Below, piece by piece: positions 11,611 to 22,445 of a stretch of 64,000 bases of DNA. The stretch is from Diadema setosum (lineage: Eukaryota; Echinodermata; Echinoidea; Diadematoida; Diadematidae), in NCBI GenBank assembly GCA_033980235.1, contig CM067065.1, forward strand, positions 3,849,847-3,913,846, in the 5' to 3' direction. How positions within the stretch are numbered: the first letter of the stretch is position 1; every line of letters starts with the position of its first letter. Position numbers and translations under genes: made by a program. The notes beneath the pieces were generated by a model. The model worked only from the letters and a program-made list of their open reading frames with translations, searched no databases and was not told where the DNA came from.

Positions 11611-13229
11611 ACTCGAGAAATTAGCGCGATGAATTCCATCATTCCTGTTTGGAGGCATTTTTTTTCAATCCATCCAATCACTTGGATTAAGGGAAACTAC
11701 AGAGTTTAAAAATGATATACAAACATTGAAGAGTAATCTATTCCATGATTGGTAAATCAATCTTTAACAAAAATTTAAACAGCCCAACAAAATGAGCTGA
11801 TATAAAAAAATGTGACCCATCAGGTCAAAAGTTAAGATTGAAAAGTAAGTCAAAACTTTATTAATCCATTGGATTGCACTAAAATATTAACCCACTTCTT
11901 CAATTGGCAAATCATGATGTACAATCGTATTCATACACTCTAAATTCAGTGTAACTTGACTCTTATGATGTCGGGGATATTTTGGGAGTTCTTACAGCAA
12001 TTATTATAAGCTGGCACCTATGGGTCTGACCCAAACAGATGTGTTATTGGCATTAAAACATACAGAAGACAGAGAAAAGGGTCATGAAATACAAGAGGAA
12101 GAGTCCTAGCCTTAGGCAGTGAAAAAAAAAATTCCCAAGAGGGTGGGTGGGGCCGGGGTTCCCAGACCCTTCCTCCCCAAGTTTAGGGTTAAGACAGCAA
12201 CGTTCACTCTCATCTATGACTATACAAAAGTGAAGCCACATATCCAAAGATCTTATTGCTCTCTTGTCAAGAGATCTAGAATAAATATTCACACTTTTGG
12301 AAATAGCTAGACATAACAAACATTTCAGAGCAATTTATGACATTATAATAGTTAATCATACAGAAAATTTAAAGGGCCAATCAAACGACACCATGGTGTC
12401 CCTATTCACCCCAGTCTAACTGATTTTTTTTTTTTTGCCCAAGAGAAGAAAAAATGTGCTGTCACAAATTCCTGTTGAAATAATTATTTCAAATTTAAAG
12501 GTGTATTGAAAGACCTAATAGGCTAGATTCATGAACCTTTTATTAGCGAATTCATTAATCAATGGCCACAGGAGCAGAAAAGTTTTGACCGCCCTGATTT
12601 TTTTTTTTTTTGTGTGTGATTTTTTGAAAACTTTTTATTTGGACCTCCTGTACCCTTTAAAATTTTTTTTACACATCAGGAGGACCACTTTCTGGACACT
12701 GCTGGACGGTCCTTCCATCCTGTAATAAAAATAAGAAAAAAAAATTCAAGCAAATTCGAAACATGCACATTCAAAAAACTTTTCTCGGTTTTGTCCCTAT
12801 TCACCTCGCCGTCCCTTTTCGCCCCGTTTCACGATACATGACCTGTATGAAAAAGATGAATTCAATCGGTAAACTCAGAGGGATGTTTTCTGCAAAATAA
12901 TAATAATAATAATAATAATAATCATCATCATAATAATAACAATAAGCACATGGAGGGAAAATAAAACCAAACATCACAAATAGATCATCATCATAGAGGA
13001 GCCCAAAAGGGTTTTGTTATTTGTTTTTTTGTACGTCCAACCTGTATTTTATTTTATTTTATTATTTTTTTTTTTTTAATAGTGGCGTGATAAAAATACA
13101 GTACATTTCAACTGAGCATTCAAGTACGTTGGGCGAGTAATGAGATAAGGTACTAGAGTAGGTTGGAAAACTATAAGTGCCCAAGATGAGGGCATGATTT
13201 TTTTTTTAATTTCTGCATAGCCGCTAAAA

Positions 13230-13269
<40 letters not shown>

Positions 13270-13470
13270 AACAATTTCGAGGCGGGTCTGATCAGGTGAA
13301 TGTGTGCCTTAGTAGGTCGCTTAGTATGAAAATGTATAAGCCAGGCGTGAGATTGATGGGAATTGAAGAGTAACATTCTAACCGCCAGATTCCCCATGTG
13401 GGGGGACAGTCCATCACGAGAGGGAGGCCCCTTATGAGCCAACTGAAGTTTACTTATACAATGCCAAATA
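11611..13470. other. Non-coding with simple repeats
   Basis: Contains several T runs (12420, 12600, 13067), an (AAT)n run at about 12897-12930 and a (CA)n run at 13231-13268. No gene recognised. Small frames through the CA run are microsatellite translations. Confidence 0.5.
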
Positions 13471-13476
13471 CTACTA

Positions 13477-14024
13477 CAGTCAAACCTGCCTTAGCGGCCA
13501 CCTGTCTATAGCGGCCACTGAAAAATCCCCCCGAGAGAAAAGCCATGTTAAAGACCCTGTGTATAGCGGCCACCTGTCTAACGCGGCCAGCGGCCACAAA
13601 TTTTGTTTCCCGCGGTAGATTTTAACCTGTCTATAGCGGCCAAAAACCCGATGGAGCCGTAGCCGAGCTGATAATTCAGGGTGTTTTTCTGCTTTTTAGC
13701 CGTGCCAGTCATTTCTGGGCAACATTCAGTGATCGCCACCGTTGCATTCATCACTTATTCAGTCACAATAATGCACTAATCCATGACTGTGCACATGCTA
13801 CATCTAGTGTACTATGCAACAATTTCATAAACACCGGCATTGTTCTATGCATGATACACACGTGTGCATACGTACACACATAAATGTACATGTATATACA
13901 ACGATGATACATGTACATGTAGGCAATGCACACAAAGTTGGATTACCTGTCTATAGCGGCCACCTGTATATAACGGCCACTTTTTCCGTATCCCTTGGGT
14001 GGCCGCTATCGACAGGTTTGACTG
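13477..14024. mobile_element. TIR element, CAGTCAAACC ends, TA target duplication
   Basis: Starts CAGTCAAACCTG and ends with its reverse complement region CAGGTTTGACTG, flanked by TA on both sides (13475-13476 and 14025-14026). This suits a Tc1/mariner-type non-autonomous element. The motif CCTGTCTATAGCGGCCACC recurs inside at 13500, 13563, 13627 and 13945. A TACATGTACA-rich interior segment lies at 13880-13925. No transposase. Confidence 0.75.
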
Positions 14025-14407
14025 TACATTGTACACTGTACATGATGTACTGAGTAAGGCTAAATCGTTAGGTATCATGTAGAAATGCACACCTACCGTT
14101 CGCTTCGCCGTTTGTCAATCAAATTTTGTGCAGCTATTGAAGATGCTAAATTGAACCATATCAGAGAGTTTTCATGGAATTAGAAAGCCGAAAAGGTAAG
14201 AAAAATGAGAAATCGGAGTTGAAAGTACGTCGGAAAGTTACGTCGGAAAGTAGTGCACCGATTTCGCAGAGAACGATGTCAACTACTATAATCGATTCTG
14301 GTTGTCTCTAATATATAGATAGCCGCTTACTACAATATTGAACTTGACTCGTGCAATACGTGTAGCTCCTACTTTCTTTTTCATATTTTTTCTAGTTAGC
14401 TCACCTG

Positions 14408-16298
14408 CAGTGGCGTATCTAGGGGGGGGGAGGCAAGGGGGGCACGTGCCCCGGGCGCCACTCCTTGGGGGCGCAAAAAACGAAAAAAAAACGAAGAAGA
14501 AGAAAAAAAAAAAGAAAAAAAACGAAGAAGAAGAAGTAAAAAAAAAATAAAAAAAAAAAGAAGAAGAAGAAGAAGAAAAAAAAAAAACTCGCCCGGAAAA
14601 GGGGGGGGGGGAGGAGGGAGAATGGTGGGGGCGGGGTAGAAAACCAAATCAAACAAGATAAAAACAAAACATGATGATGACGCGGACAAAATGACAATGT
14701 CTATTGTGTTCACACATGTCATTTTATATTTAGCAGGCAAAGTGATTCACAGAGCAGCGGCTGCAGTTTCATTCGTTCTGAAGCGATCGCCGATTGGATC
14801 AAAAGAGGACGCCAACGGTTTTGAACATAGGGGGGGGGGGGGGCGCACAAAAAAAAATCAAACAAGTTAAGAACAAAACGTAATGATGACGCGGAAATAT
14901 ACAAATTTCTGCTCACTCGCTCTTACTACATTAGAGTATTATTTTTCAAGTCATCAGTTTGTTGGTATAAATCGTTATCGATAAGGCCGTAACTACAGTA
15001 TATCTTGATTAGAATTGTAAGATTTAATAAGCAAAAAATGACAAGAATTCCATGTTTTGTAAGCTGAAATACAAACAATAAAGTTCGGCTCTCTCGCTGC
15101 GGTCGCTTGCCAAAATTTATCCAAAAAAAAGAAAGAAAAAAGATTAGAACAAAACGTGACGATGACGCGGACAAAATGACAATGTCTTTTATGTTCACAC
15201 AATTATTTTATACTCAGCAGGAAAAATGTTACACGGAGCAGTGGCTGCAATTTCATTCGTTCTGAAGCGATCGCCGATTGGATCAAAAGAGGACGCCAAC
15301 GGCTTTGAATGGGGGGGGGGGGGGCGCAAATAAAATCAAACAAGATAAGAACAAAACGTAATGATGACGCGGAAATACACAAATTTCGGCTCACTTTCTC
15401 GTACTAATTTAGAGTACTGTTATCTATATGGTCGTCACTATATCTTGATTAGAATTGTAAGATTTAATAAGCAAAAAATGATAAGAATTCCATGCTTTGT
15501 AAGCTGAAATACAAACAATTTCGGCTCGCTCGCCAAAGTTTATCAAAAGAAAAAAAAAAAGATAAGAACAAAACGTGATGATGACGCGGAAATATACAAA
15601 TTTCGGCTCACTCGCTCGTACTTTTATAATTTAGAGTATTGTTATCTATAAGGTCGTCACTATCTTGATTAGAATTGTAAGATTTAATAAGCAAAAAATG
15701 ATAAGAATTCCATGTTTTGTAAGCTGAAGTACAAACAATTTCGGCTCGCTCGCTGCGCTCGCTCGCCAAAGTTTATCCAAAATAAAAATAAAAAAAAATA
15801 ACAAAACGTGATGATGATGCGGAAATATACAAATTTCGGTTCACTCTCGCGTGCTAATTTAGAGTATTTTTTTTTCAAGTCCTCAGTTTGTTGGTATAAA
15901 TCGTTATCTATATATCAGGCAGTCACTATCTTGATTATAATGCATGCAAATCCATAATACATTTTACAAGCTTGAAGACGAGTTACTGTATTTCTCTTTC
16001 CAGAAAAAAAAAAAAAAGATTTGATGGGCAAAAAAAGACAAGAATTCCATGTCTTGTATAAGCTGAAATACAAATATTTTCGGCTCGCCCGCTACGCTCG
16101 CTGGCCACAATTCATCAAAATTCATTACATTTAAATCAACCTCAAAAAGACCCCTTTTAAGTGCTTGAAAAAGCATATCATGTGGACTTTGTTTAAAGTC
16201 CCTACCGGGATGGAGTTGGGGTTGAACACTTTTTTCAGAAATTAGGGGAGCAATTTTCGCGCCTGCCCCGGGCGCCGTTTTCCCTAGATACGCCACTG
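14408..16298. mobile_element. Non-autonomous hAT-like element with 8-bp target duplication
   Basis: Left end CAGTGGCGTATCTAGGG and right end CCCTAGATACGCCACTG are perfect inverted repeats, extended by the CCCCGGGCGCC words just inside each end. The flanks both read CTCACCTG (14400-14407 and 16299-16306), an 8-bp duplication as made by hAT-type transposases. The interior is AGAAGAA/poly-A low complexity followed by about six degenerate copies of a segment containing AAACGTGATGATGACGCGG, a CACTCGCTCG motif and poly-A. No transposase frame survives; leucine/phenylalanine-rich frames are translations of the A/G tracts. Confidence 0.8.
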
Positions 16299-17280
16299 CT
16301 CACCTGAGTTGAAGGCTCAAGTGAGCTATTGTGATATTTCTTTGTTTTCATTGCCACTATCATGATTATCACTATTCAAATTATTGATACAGATTATTCA
16401 TACCAGGACTTAGACATCGATCCTTTCTTTAAAAATTATGGTAATTATTGATTTTATCATGACAAAGTTGATATCGATATTATCAACTTTGTCATGATAC
16501 AAGAGTAGTGTTGAAAGGAATAGAATGAGGTTGAAGGAAAAGTGCAAGGAAGAAAAAGGTTAGGCTATTAGTAGGAGGGAGAGAGAAAGAGAGAGAAAAG
16601 AAGATGAGAAGGAAGTTGAATTCAAAGGGGATTTGTTTCTAGTAATCTACATAATTTATAGGCCTAATTTAATAAATTAAAGAGAATATTATTACAAAAA
16701 GTGTTATATAATCATGTATTGACATTGTGAACTTCTCATAAAGTGCTCATTTTACCTAAAAAGAAACAGAATATTGAAATTAAAATGGTAATATGTTTTT
16801 AATTGATAAGTTCATCTTAGGGATATTAGAAAGTAATTGTTTTTATGATAGTATTTATTTTTCCATTTCATTTTTTTAATCATGTTATATAAAAACTGCA
16901 ACCCCAGTATTTGCTTTTGTTTTGTAGTAAAAATCCATTTGTTGTGCAATATTCATGATGGATAATTCCCATTTTTTCATATATCTTTTACTGTTTTGTA
17001 CACATATTATCCGTCCATCATTTAGTCAGCAAACAATGTTGACAGATACACAGTCACACGCAGGAGAAAATTAACTAAAACGATAAAAAGCAGACGCATC
17101 AAGATCACTTTCTTTCTTCCACATTTTACTGTCGAGCCGACGTAGTAGAAGCGGCTGTATCACAGACTACAACAATCGATTATCATCGAGAAAACAATCG
17201 ATTATCATCGAGAAAAGGTACATGACTTTCGACGAGTAAGGACGTACAAACGAGTCTTCTCCTCCTCCCCACAGACTTTG
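16299..17280. other. AT-rich region and probable 5' leader of the LINE
   Basis: A hairpin with 19-bp arms (TATCATGACAAAGTTGATA and its complement) lies at about 16455-16500. GA-rich sequence runs at 16580-16610. Just upstream of LINE ORF1, ACAATCGATTATCATCGAG is directly duplicated at 17171 and 17193. The 5' boundary of the LINE was not determined. Confidence 0.4.
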
Positions 17281-18282
17281 ATGCAAGTTACGGTAGACAT
17301 GGCAACAGGTACGCGGATGTCCGCTGCAAGGTCGGTGGTGCCCAAAACCACAGCGCCGAAACCCACGGCAGTGACGAAGAGGCCGAGACCGAATTCACCA
17401 TGTTCACCCCATAGCCCGGAAGAGTCTATGCCGTCAATCCGTGCCCTTCTTGAAAATCATATTCGGAAGATAGACGGAAAGTTACAAGACTTTGAGAAAA
17501 AGTTGGAAGACCACGGGAAAGAAATTTCGGAGAGCCTGCAAGAAATTAGAGACTCGCTCAACTACCAAAGTCAGGAAACGGAAGTTTTAAAGGAGAAAGT
17601 GGTGGGGCTGCAGAAGGAGCTAAAGGAGAAGGACAGAACTATACATGAGGAGATCGACCGACTAGCAACATACGTAGCACGGGAAAACCTAGTTTTCCTG
17701 GGCATTCCACGGAAATCGGAGGTGGAGAATGTGGATGAACTTCTGCACGACTTTTACGTCAGTAAGCTAAAAATCCCTCCTGACGTAGCAAGGGGAATTG
17801 AACATCAGAGAGCTCATCGGGTTCCCGCAGCGAAACAACCAAACCCCATCAAAGCCAAATATGTGAAATTCGCTGACAAGGTGCTAATTCAAAAGCATGC
17901 ACGGAATCTTAAAGGAAACGGGGACAAGATGTTCATCACAGACGACCTACCCAAACGTGTAAGAGAGGAGCGACAAAGCCAGATTCCAGCCCTGAAAGCG
18001 GCGAGAAGCGCGGGGAAATTGGCATATTTCTCACGAAGCGAACCAACCAAGCTCTATGTAGATCGCGTGTTGCTAAGGAAAGAACATCAGGAAAGTTTCA
18101 TTATGGAAATCACAGGAGAACCGCTGGCCCGGCAACGAGATCGCGATGAGAGAGAATCACTACCAGAAAGCCGGAAACTGCATTCGCCAGCGATGCGGAC
18201 CCCAACAAGAGGAGGGAATAACTCAAACAGCCCACGTATGGTGGATATGGAGACAACAGCAATGGTTCAAGAGGTCTCGTGA
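17281..18282 (+). CDS. L1-type LINE ORF1 protein (RNA-binding chaperone)
   Basis: About 333 residues. The order is a basic, proline/serine-rich N-terminus (to about 50), a predicted long coiled coil (about 54-135, heptad-like with many K/E/L), then an RNA-recognition-type segment starting ENLVFLGIPRKSE and a C-terminal domain with IEHQRAHRVP, MFITDDLPKRVREERQ and LKAARSAGKLAYF. This is the classic L1 ORF1p (Transposase_22) layout. In known L1s this protein trimerises, coats the LINE RNA and acts as a nucleic-acid chaperone. The frame is uninterrupted with an ATG start and a tail rich in R, S and P. ORF2 of the same superfamily follows on the same strand but 4.2 kb away. Codon use is mixed and more GC-rich than in ORF2, so the two ORFs may not belong to one element. 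Confidence 0.85.
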   Translation: MQVTVDMATGTRMSAARSVVPKTTAPKPTAVTKRPRPNSPCSPHSPEESMPSIRALLENHIRKIDGKLQDFEKKLEDHGKEISESLQEIRDSLNYQSQETEVLKEKVVGLQKELKEKDRTIHEEIDRLATYVARENLVFLGIPRKSEVENVDELLHDFYVSKLKIPPDVARGIEHQRAHRVPAAKQPNPIKAKYVKFADKVLIQKHARNLKGNGDKMFITDDLPKRVREERQSQIPALKAARSAGKLAYFSRSEPTKLYVDRVLLRKEHQESFIMEITGEPLARQRDRDERESLPESRKLHSPAMRTPTRGGNNSNSPRMVDMETTAMVQEVS

Positions 18283-21200
18283 GTTTGCAGTAGAGCTGTA
18301 TTAAACACTGATCTCGTTATGGCATATGGAATATGTTTGTTGCATATATGGTCAGAAGCGAAATCTGCGATGTAGATTTAGAGATATTATTCACAGAAAA
18401 TAATGCGATATGTGTTCTCATTGACACCAGGTCAATCACATCAACCACATCAAAGGTTTTGATGTCTAGTCAGTAAAGGGTTTATACTCTCATATTCTTT
18501 CTCATGGAGGACAAGACTGGGGGGGGGGGGAGTGATAACTTCCTGGAAAAGGGGATATTTGGTATAATTATTTTGATTGAAACGAGTTTGTTCAAGGTTC
18601 ATATTCTATAATTTTGTTTAAATTTTGAGGCAGTTTTGCGTATGTAAGTATGTAGTTGCTCTCTAGAGTTCGTCGAGATGACTTTTATTGTTTATTAAGT
18701 TATCTACCTATCCATTTTGACATTTTTTTTCTTTCTTCCCTTGTGAGGTCTGCAACAATATAGCGATATCTGGCAAAGCCGTCGAGTCGATATAGATAAG
18801 ATAGATACACGTGTATATACAATATGCATGTGCGAGTGCATGGATTGGGGAAATCACTGGTTGCCTGATAAAATGTTCGGAAAAAAAGGGGATGACTTTC
18901 TTAGTTCTGACAATGTTCTGACAAAAGGAACTCTTGCCGAGAAAGTCATTTAAGCAGATTTTTTTGTTGTTGTTGTTGAAATATTGAAAATTGAAATTTA
19001 TGAATAACTTAAAAGGATATTTATGATTTGATGAAAATAATGAAAATAGATTGATATAAATGGCAGAAGTTATAATGCTCCATACATTTAGTGAGTCAGT
19101 TTTGGTAATAACAAAATGAATATGATATCAGTATTGAGAATATGGGTAGATGAACCCATGCAGACGATGATCTAGTGCATTTATTATCTGGTATATTAGA
19201 TGTAAGAAGAGATTTCATCGCCAAATTGGGAATGAATATGGAAAGCAGAAAGTTGGTACTATTAAAGACAAGTAAAATGTGTGACATCCGATAGTATCAT
19301 TATGTTTGTGCTGGGGATATAAAACGCATATCGTTTTAGAGGAGGAGACGGGAAGTGATCTGAGTGTCATTATCATTATAATGAACGCAACAGGGACAGA
19401 AAATCTATTTGGATGTTTGGACTTTGTTTGGTTTTACAACATGTTTACTGGAACATAATTTCACACATTTAGGTAGATTTTGTTGATGTTCGGCGCGAAA
19501 TATATACATTTTTGATGGTGAGGATTTGTTTTATGAGTTTGGAAAATATATATATATATAAGAAAGAACCTCACAAAAAGAAACGTTAAAAAATGAAATT
19601 TTGTTTAAAATAGCTTTTGGGATATACACCCTTTGGGAGATACTACTAACGCTGTCATTGAAAGTTGTTGAAGGTTGGCTTATGGTATTGGCGAGGAAAT
19701 CAAATTTGTCTAAAGCAAATCAGATATAGATGTATTATAGGATTGAATGCATGAATCTGCAATGATGTCATATACTCATTTCTCCGTTGATTCAGTTCGT
19801 TTGTTTTCTAATGTGATGCTCAGAGTTAGCTTGAGATCGGAAGATATGGACGGTCATTGTGTGTTAGTAATCATGATGGCGTTGAGCCTGTAATAGAAGT
19901 GTGGAGAAATGTGACACGATGTATAATGTGTACAGCAACTGTTTGTGACTATAAGATGAAGTCGTTTTGTTGGTATTGACAGAAGTAATAGGTTTCAGAG
20001 TACGTTACAGAGGTTTTTCTTTTGATCTACTGTATCTGTCATTTTCCTCGTCAACAATCACAGCAATTCCTCGTAACCGAGATAGGAATATTCTGGTTGG
20101 TTGCTTAATGGCAGCAACTCATACACATTTTTTTTTTCTTTCCTCTAAAGCAAATCAGATATTAATGTATCATAAGATTGAATGAGGAAAACTTGCAATG
20201 TTGTCATATGCTCATTTCCCCGCTGATCCAGTGTGTTTGTACTCATACAATTTTTTATTTTTTTTTTTGTCTTTTCTTCCGCTAAAGCAAATCAGACATT
20301 AATGTATTATAAGATTGAATGCAGGAAACTTGCAATGATGTCATATGCTCGTTTCTCCGTTGATCAGAGTTAGTTTGAGATCGGAAGATATGGACTGTCA
20401 GTGTGTGTGTTTTGTAATCACGATGGCGTTGAGCCTGCGTAATATATAAGTGCGAGGGAATGTGACACGATATATAATGTGTACATCGAATATTTGTGAT
20501 TATAACTGAATAATATGGAGCCGTTTTATGTGTTTCAACAGAAGTAATATGAACATGATTTTGAAACAGGTTTCTGAGTTACAGAGGGTTTTTTTTTTCT
20601 CTCTCTTTGATCTATTTGTCAATTGTCAAATTTTTAAAACCTACCCAAGCAATCACAGCAATTCCTCGCAACCGAGATAGGAATATTTTTTGGTTGCAGT
20701 AACTCATACATTTTTTTTTTTTAACACATCATTATTCCTCGTTATCAGGTAACAGCATATGCGTTAATTAGGTTCAACAGATAATACCTACTTTTGACTA
20801 CAATATGTTTTAAATGGAAACGAACTAGATTCTTGTTAATACAAGCGAGTTAGAACAATCTGCGCTTGTCGTTTTTTGTTTGTTCTATTAGAAGAGATTG
20901 CTACATAACCCATTTAGTGTGTAATGATTGCATGCAGATGGAAGCAATGCAAGTATCTGTCTCTGGGTGTGTCCTTCAAAAATAGCTGCACTGTTTCACT
21001 TTGTAAGTTGATTGTTTGGGTAGATTTTCATAGGCACGACCTCCCAAGGCGTTGCCCTCTTTTTCTTTTCTTTTCTGGCCGTGAGGGAAAATAGGAAACT
21101 GGGCTAAGGCACGTTTATTATGATGACAGCATTAATGTCTTCTGTCTGGCCCACTAAAAGTTTGAATGGAAAACAAAACTTACAGCAGTGGAATTTTCAC

Positions 21201-22445
21201 TGGCATTACAGCTAGAACCTCCTTTAGTGCTTGGACGTACTTACTATTGGTGGTAGAGTACAATTACGTGAGGCGTGTCCCTCTCAAGATTTCTTTTGCT
21301 TTGTTTTGTTTCGTTTTTGTTTTGTCATGCCTATGGACCGATCTGGTTTCGGGAGTAGTGCGAATCGTTTTTATAGGACCATGGGTCTTTCAAGACCAAT
21401 ACAAAGCTGATGTAATGACTTGCTTAAGAAGCCAGGTGTTTAGTTATTGGTCAATCATGAATGCATGTTCGAAGCTCTTTTGTATTGCAACTCTCTTGTA
21501 ATACCACTGAAAACCCTTTTGTATTTGTTAGTCAATGACCCCTCTTATTGGTAATCAGTTAGCATGTTTGTCGCCCTCAAGCGCCGATAACGAGTAGACA
21601 CAGATAGATCGTTCTGCATGTGCAGTAAATGGGATGGCAGGTGGTCAAGCCTTAATGGCTTTTCAGTTCTTTTTCGTACCTTTTGTTTCTTTTGTCATGT
21701 CCCGATTTTTTCTTTTTTTTTTCTCTTCCTTCTTTTCCTTTTGTCATGTCCTAATTTAATTTATTTGGTAGTCTGATAATGACTCCTGTCTGGTCGACAG
21801 AAATGCTCCTTTGTTAAATAGAACAGAAATGTCGACAGAAATGCTCCTTTGTTAAATAGAACAGAAGATACTAGATTCTAAATTTTTCCCCCTTAACACT
21901 GTGGTGTTTTGTTTGTTTGTTTTTTTTTAGTAGATTTTATATTGAACAGGGCGTATCCCTCTCAAGCTGTCTTTTTTTTTTTTTTTGTCATAGCTATGCA
22001 CAGTCCGATTGGTCTCGGAGGTATTACAACCTCGTTAGCCATATCCCAGAGGCACCAAGAAAGGAACAATATAAGGTCAATCTGTATAAGTCGGGTGTTA
22101 GTTTTATCTTTTCTTCTTCTTCATCTTACTCCTTTCCTCTTCTTTCAGAGGCTGATCAAGTGTTATGCATTTGTATAGGTATAGGGGAAATCATTGCCTG
22201 CGTCCATTCTTTGTTAGTTCAACGCAGTTGGAGGGGGGGGGGGAGACTCGTTTCGTTGGTTATGGAAGTGTACATGGACGTCCTTCCGGACTCTGTGAGT
22301 GTAAGTGTAATTGTGAGTGTAATCGGTGTGTGTGAGTGTGTGTATATGTATGTGTTTGTGTGTGTGTGTGCAGATGGTAGCTGTGGATGTATCTCGGAGT
22401 CAGGTGAATTAACTGTGCTTGTTCTGGCAGTACTCGTCTGAGATT
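18283..22445. repeat. Long LINE inter-ORF spacer built of degenerate direct repeats
   Basis: No protein-like frame. AAAGCAAATCAGATAT-type segments recur at about 19711, 20147 and 20283. GAGATCGGAAGATATGGA recurs at about 19830 and 20376, and CAGCAATTCCTCG with AACCGAGATAGGAATATT at about 20061 and 20657. A second set (AGGCGTGTCCCTCTCAAG at about 21271 and a GGCGTATCCCTCTCAAG copy near 21949) implies another duplication of about 0.7 kb. GTCGACAGAAATGCTCC is directly repeated at 21793 and 21831 (38-bp period). A GTGTGAGTGTAAG-type degenerate tract lies just before ORF2. It is either a genuine spacer or internal promoter block, or sequence inserted between two LINE fragments. Confidence 0.55.

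Noticed and set aside
14396..14740. Long phenylalanine/leucine-rich open frames
   Set aside because: They are translations of A-rich and AGAAGA low-complexity sequence inside the hAT-like element.
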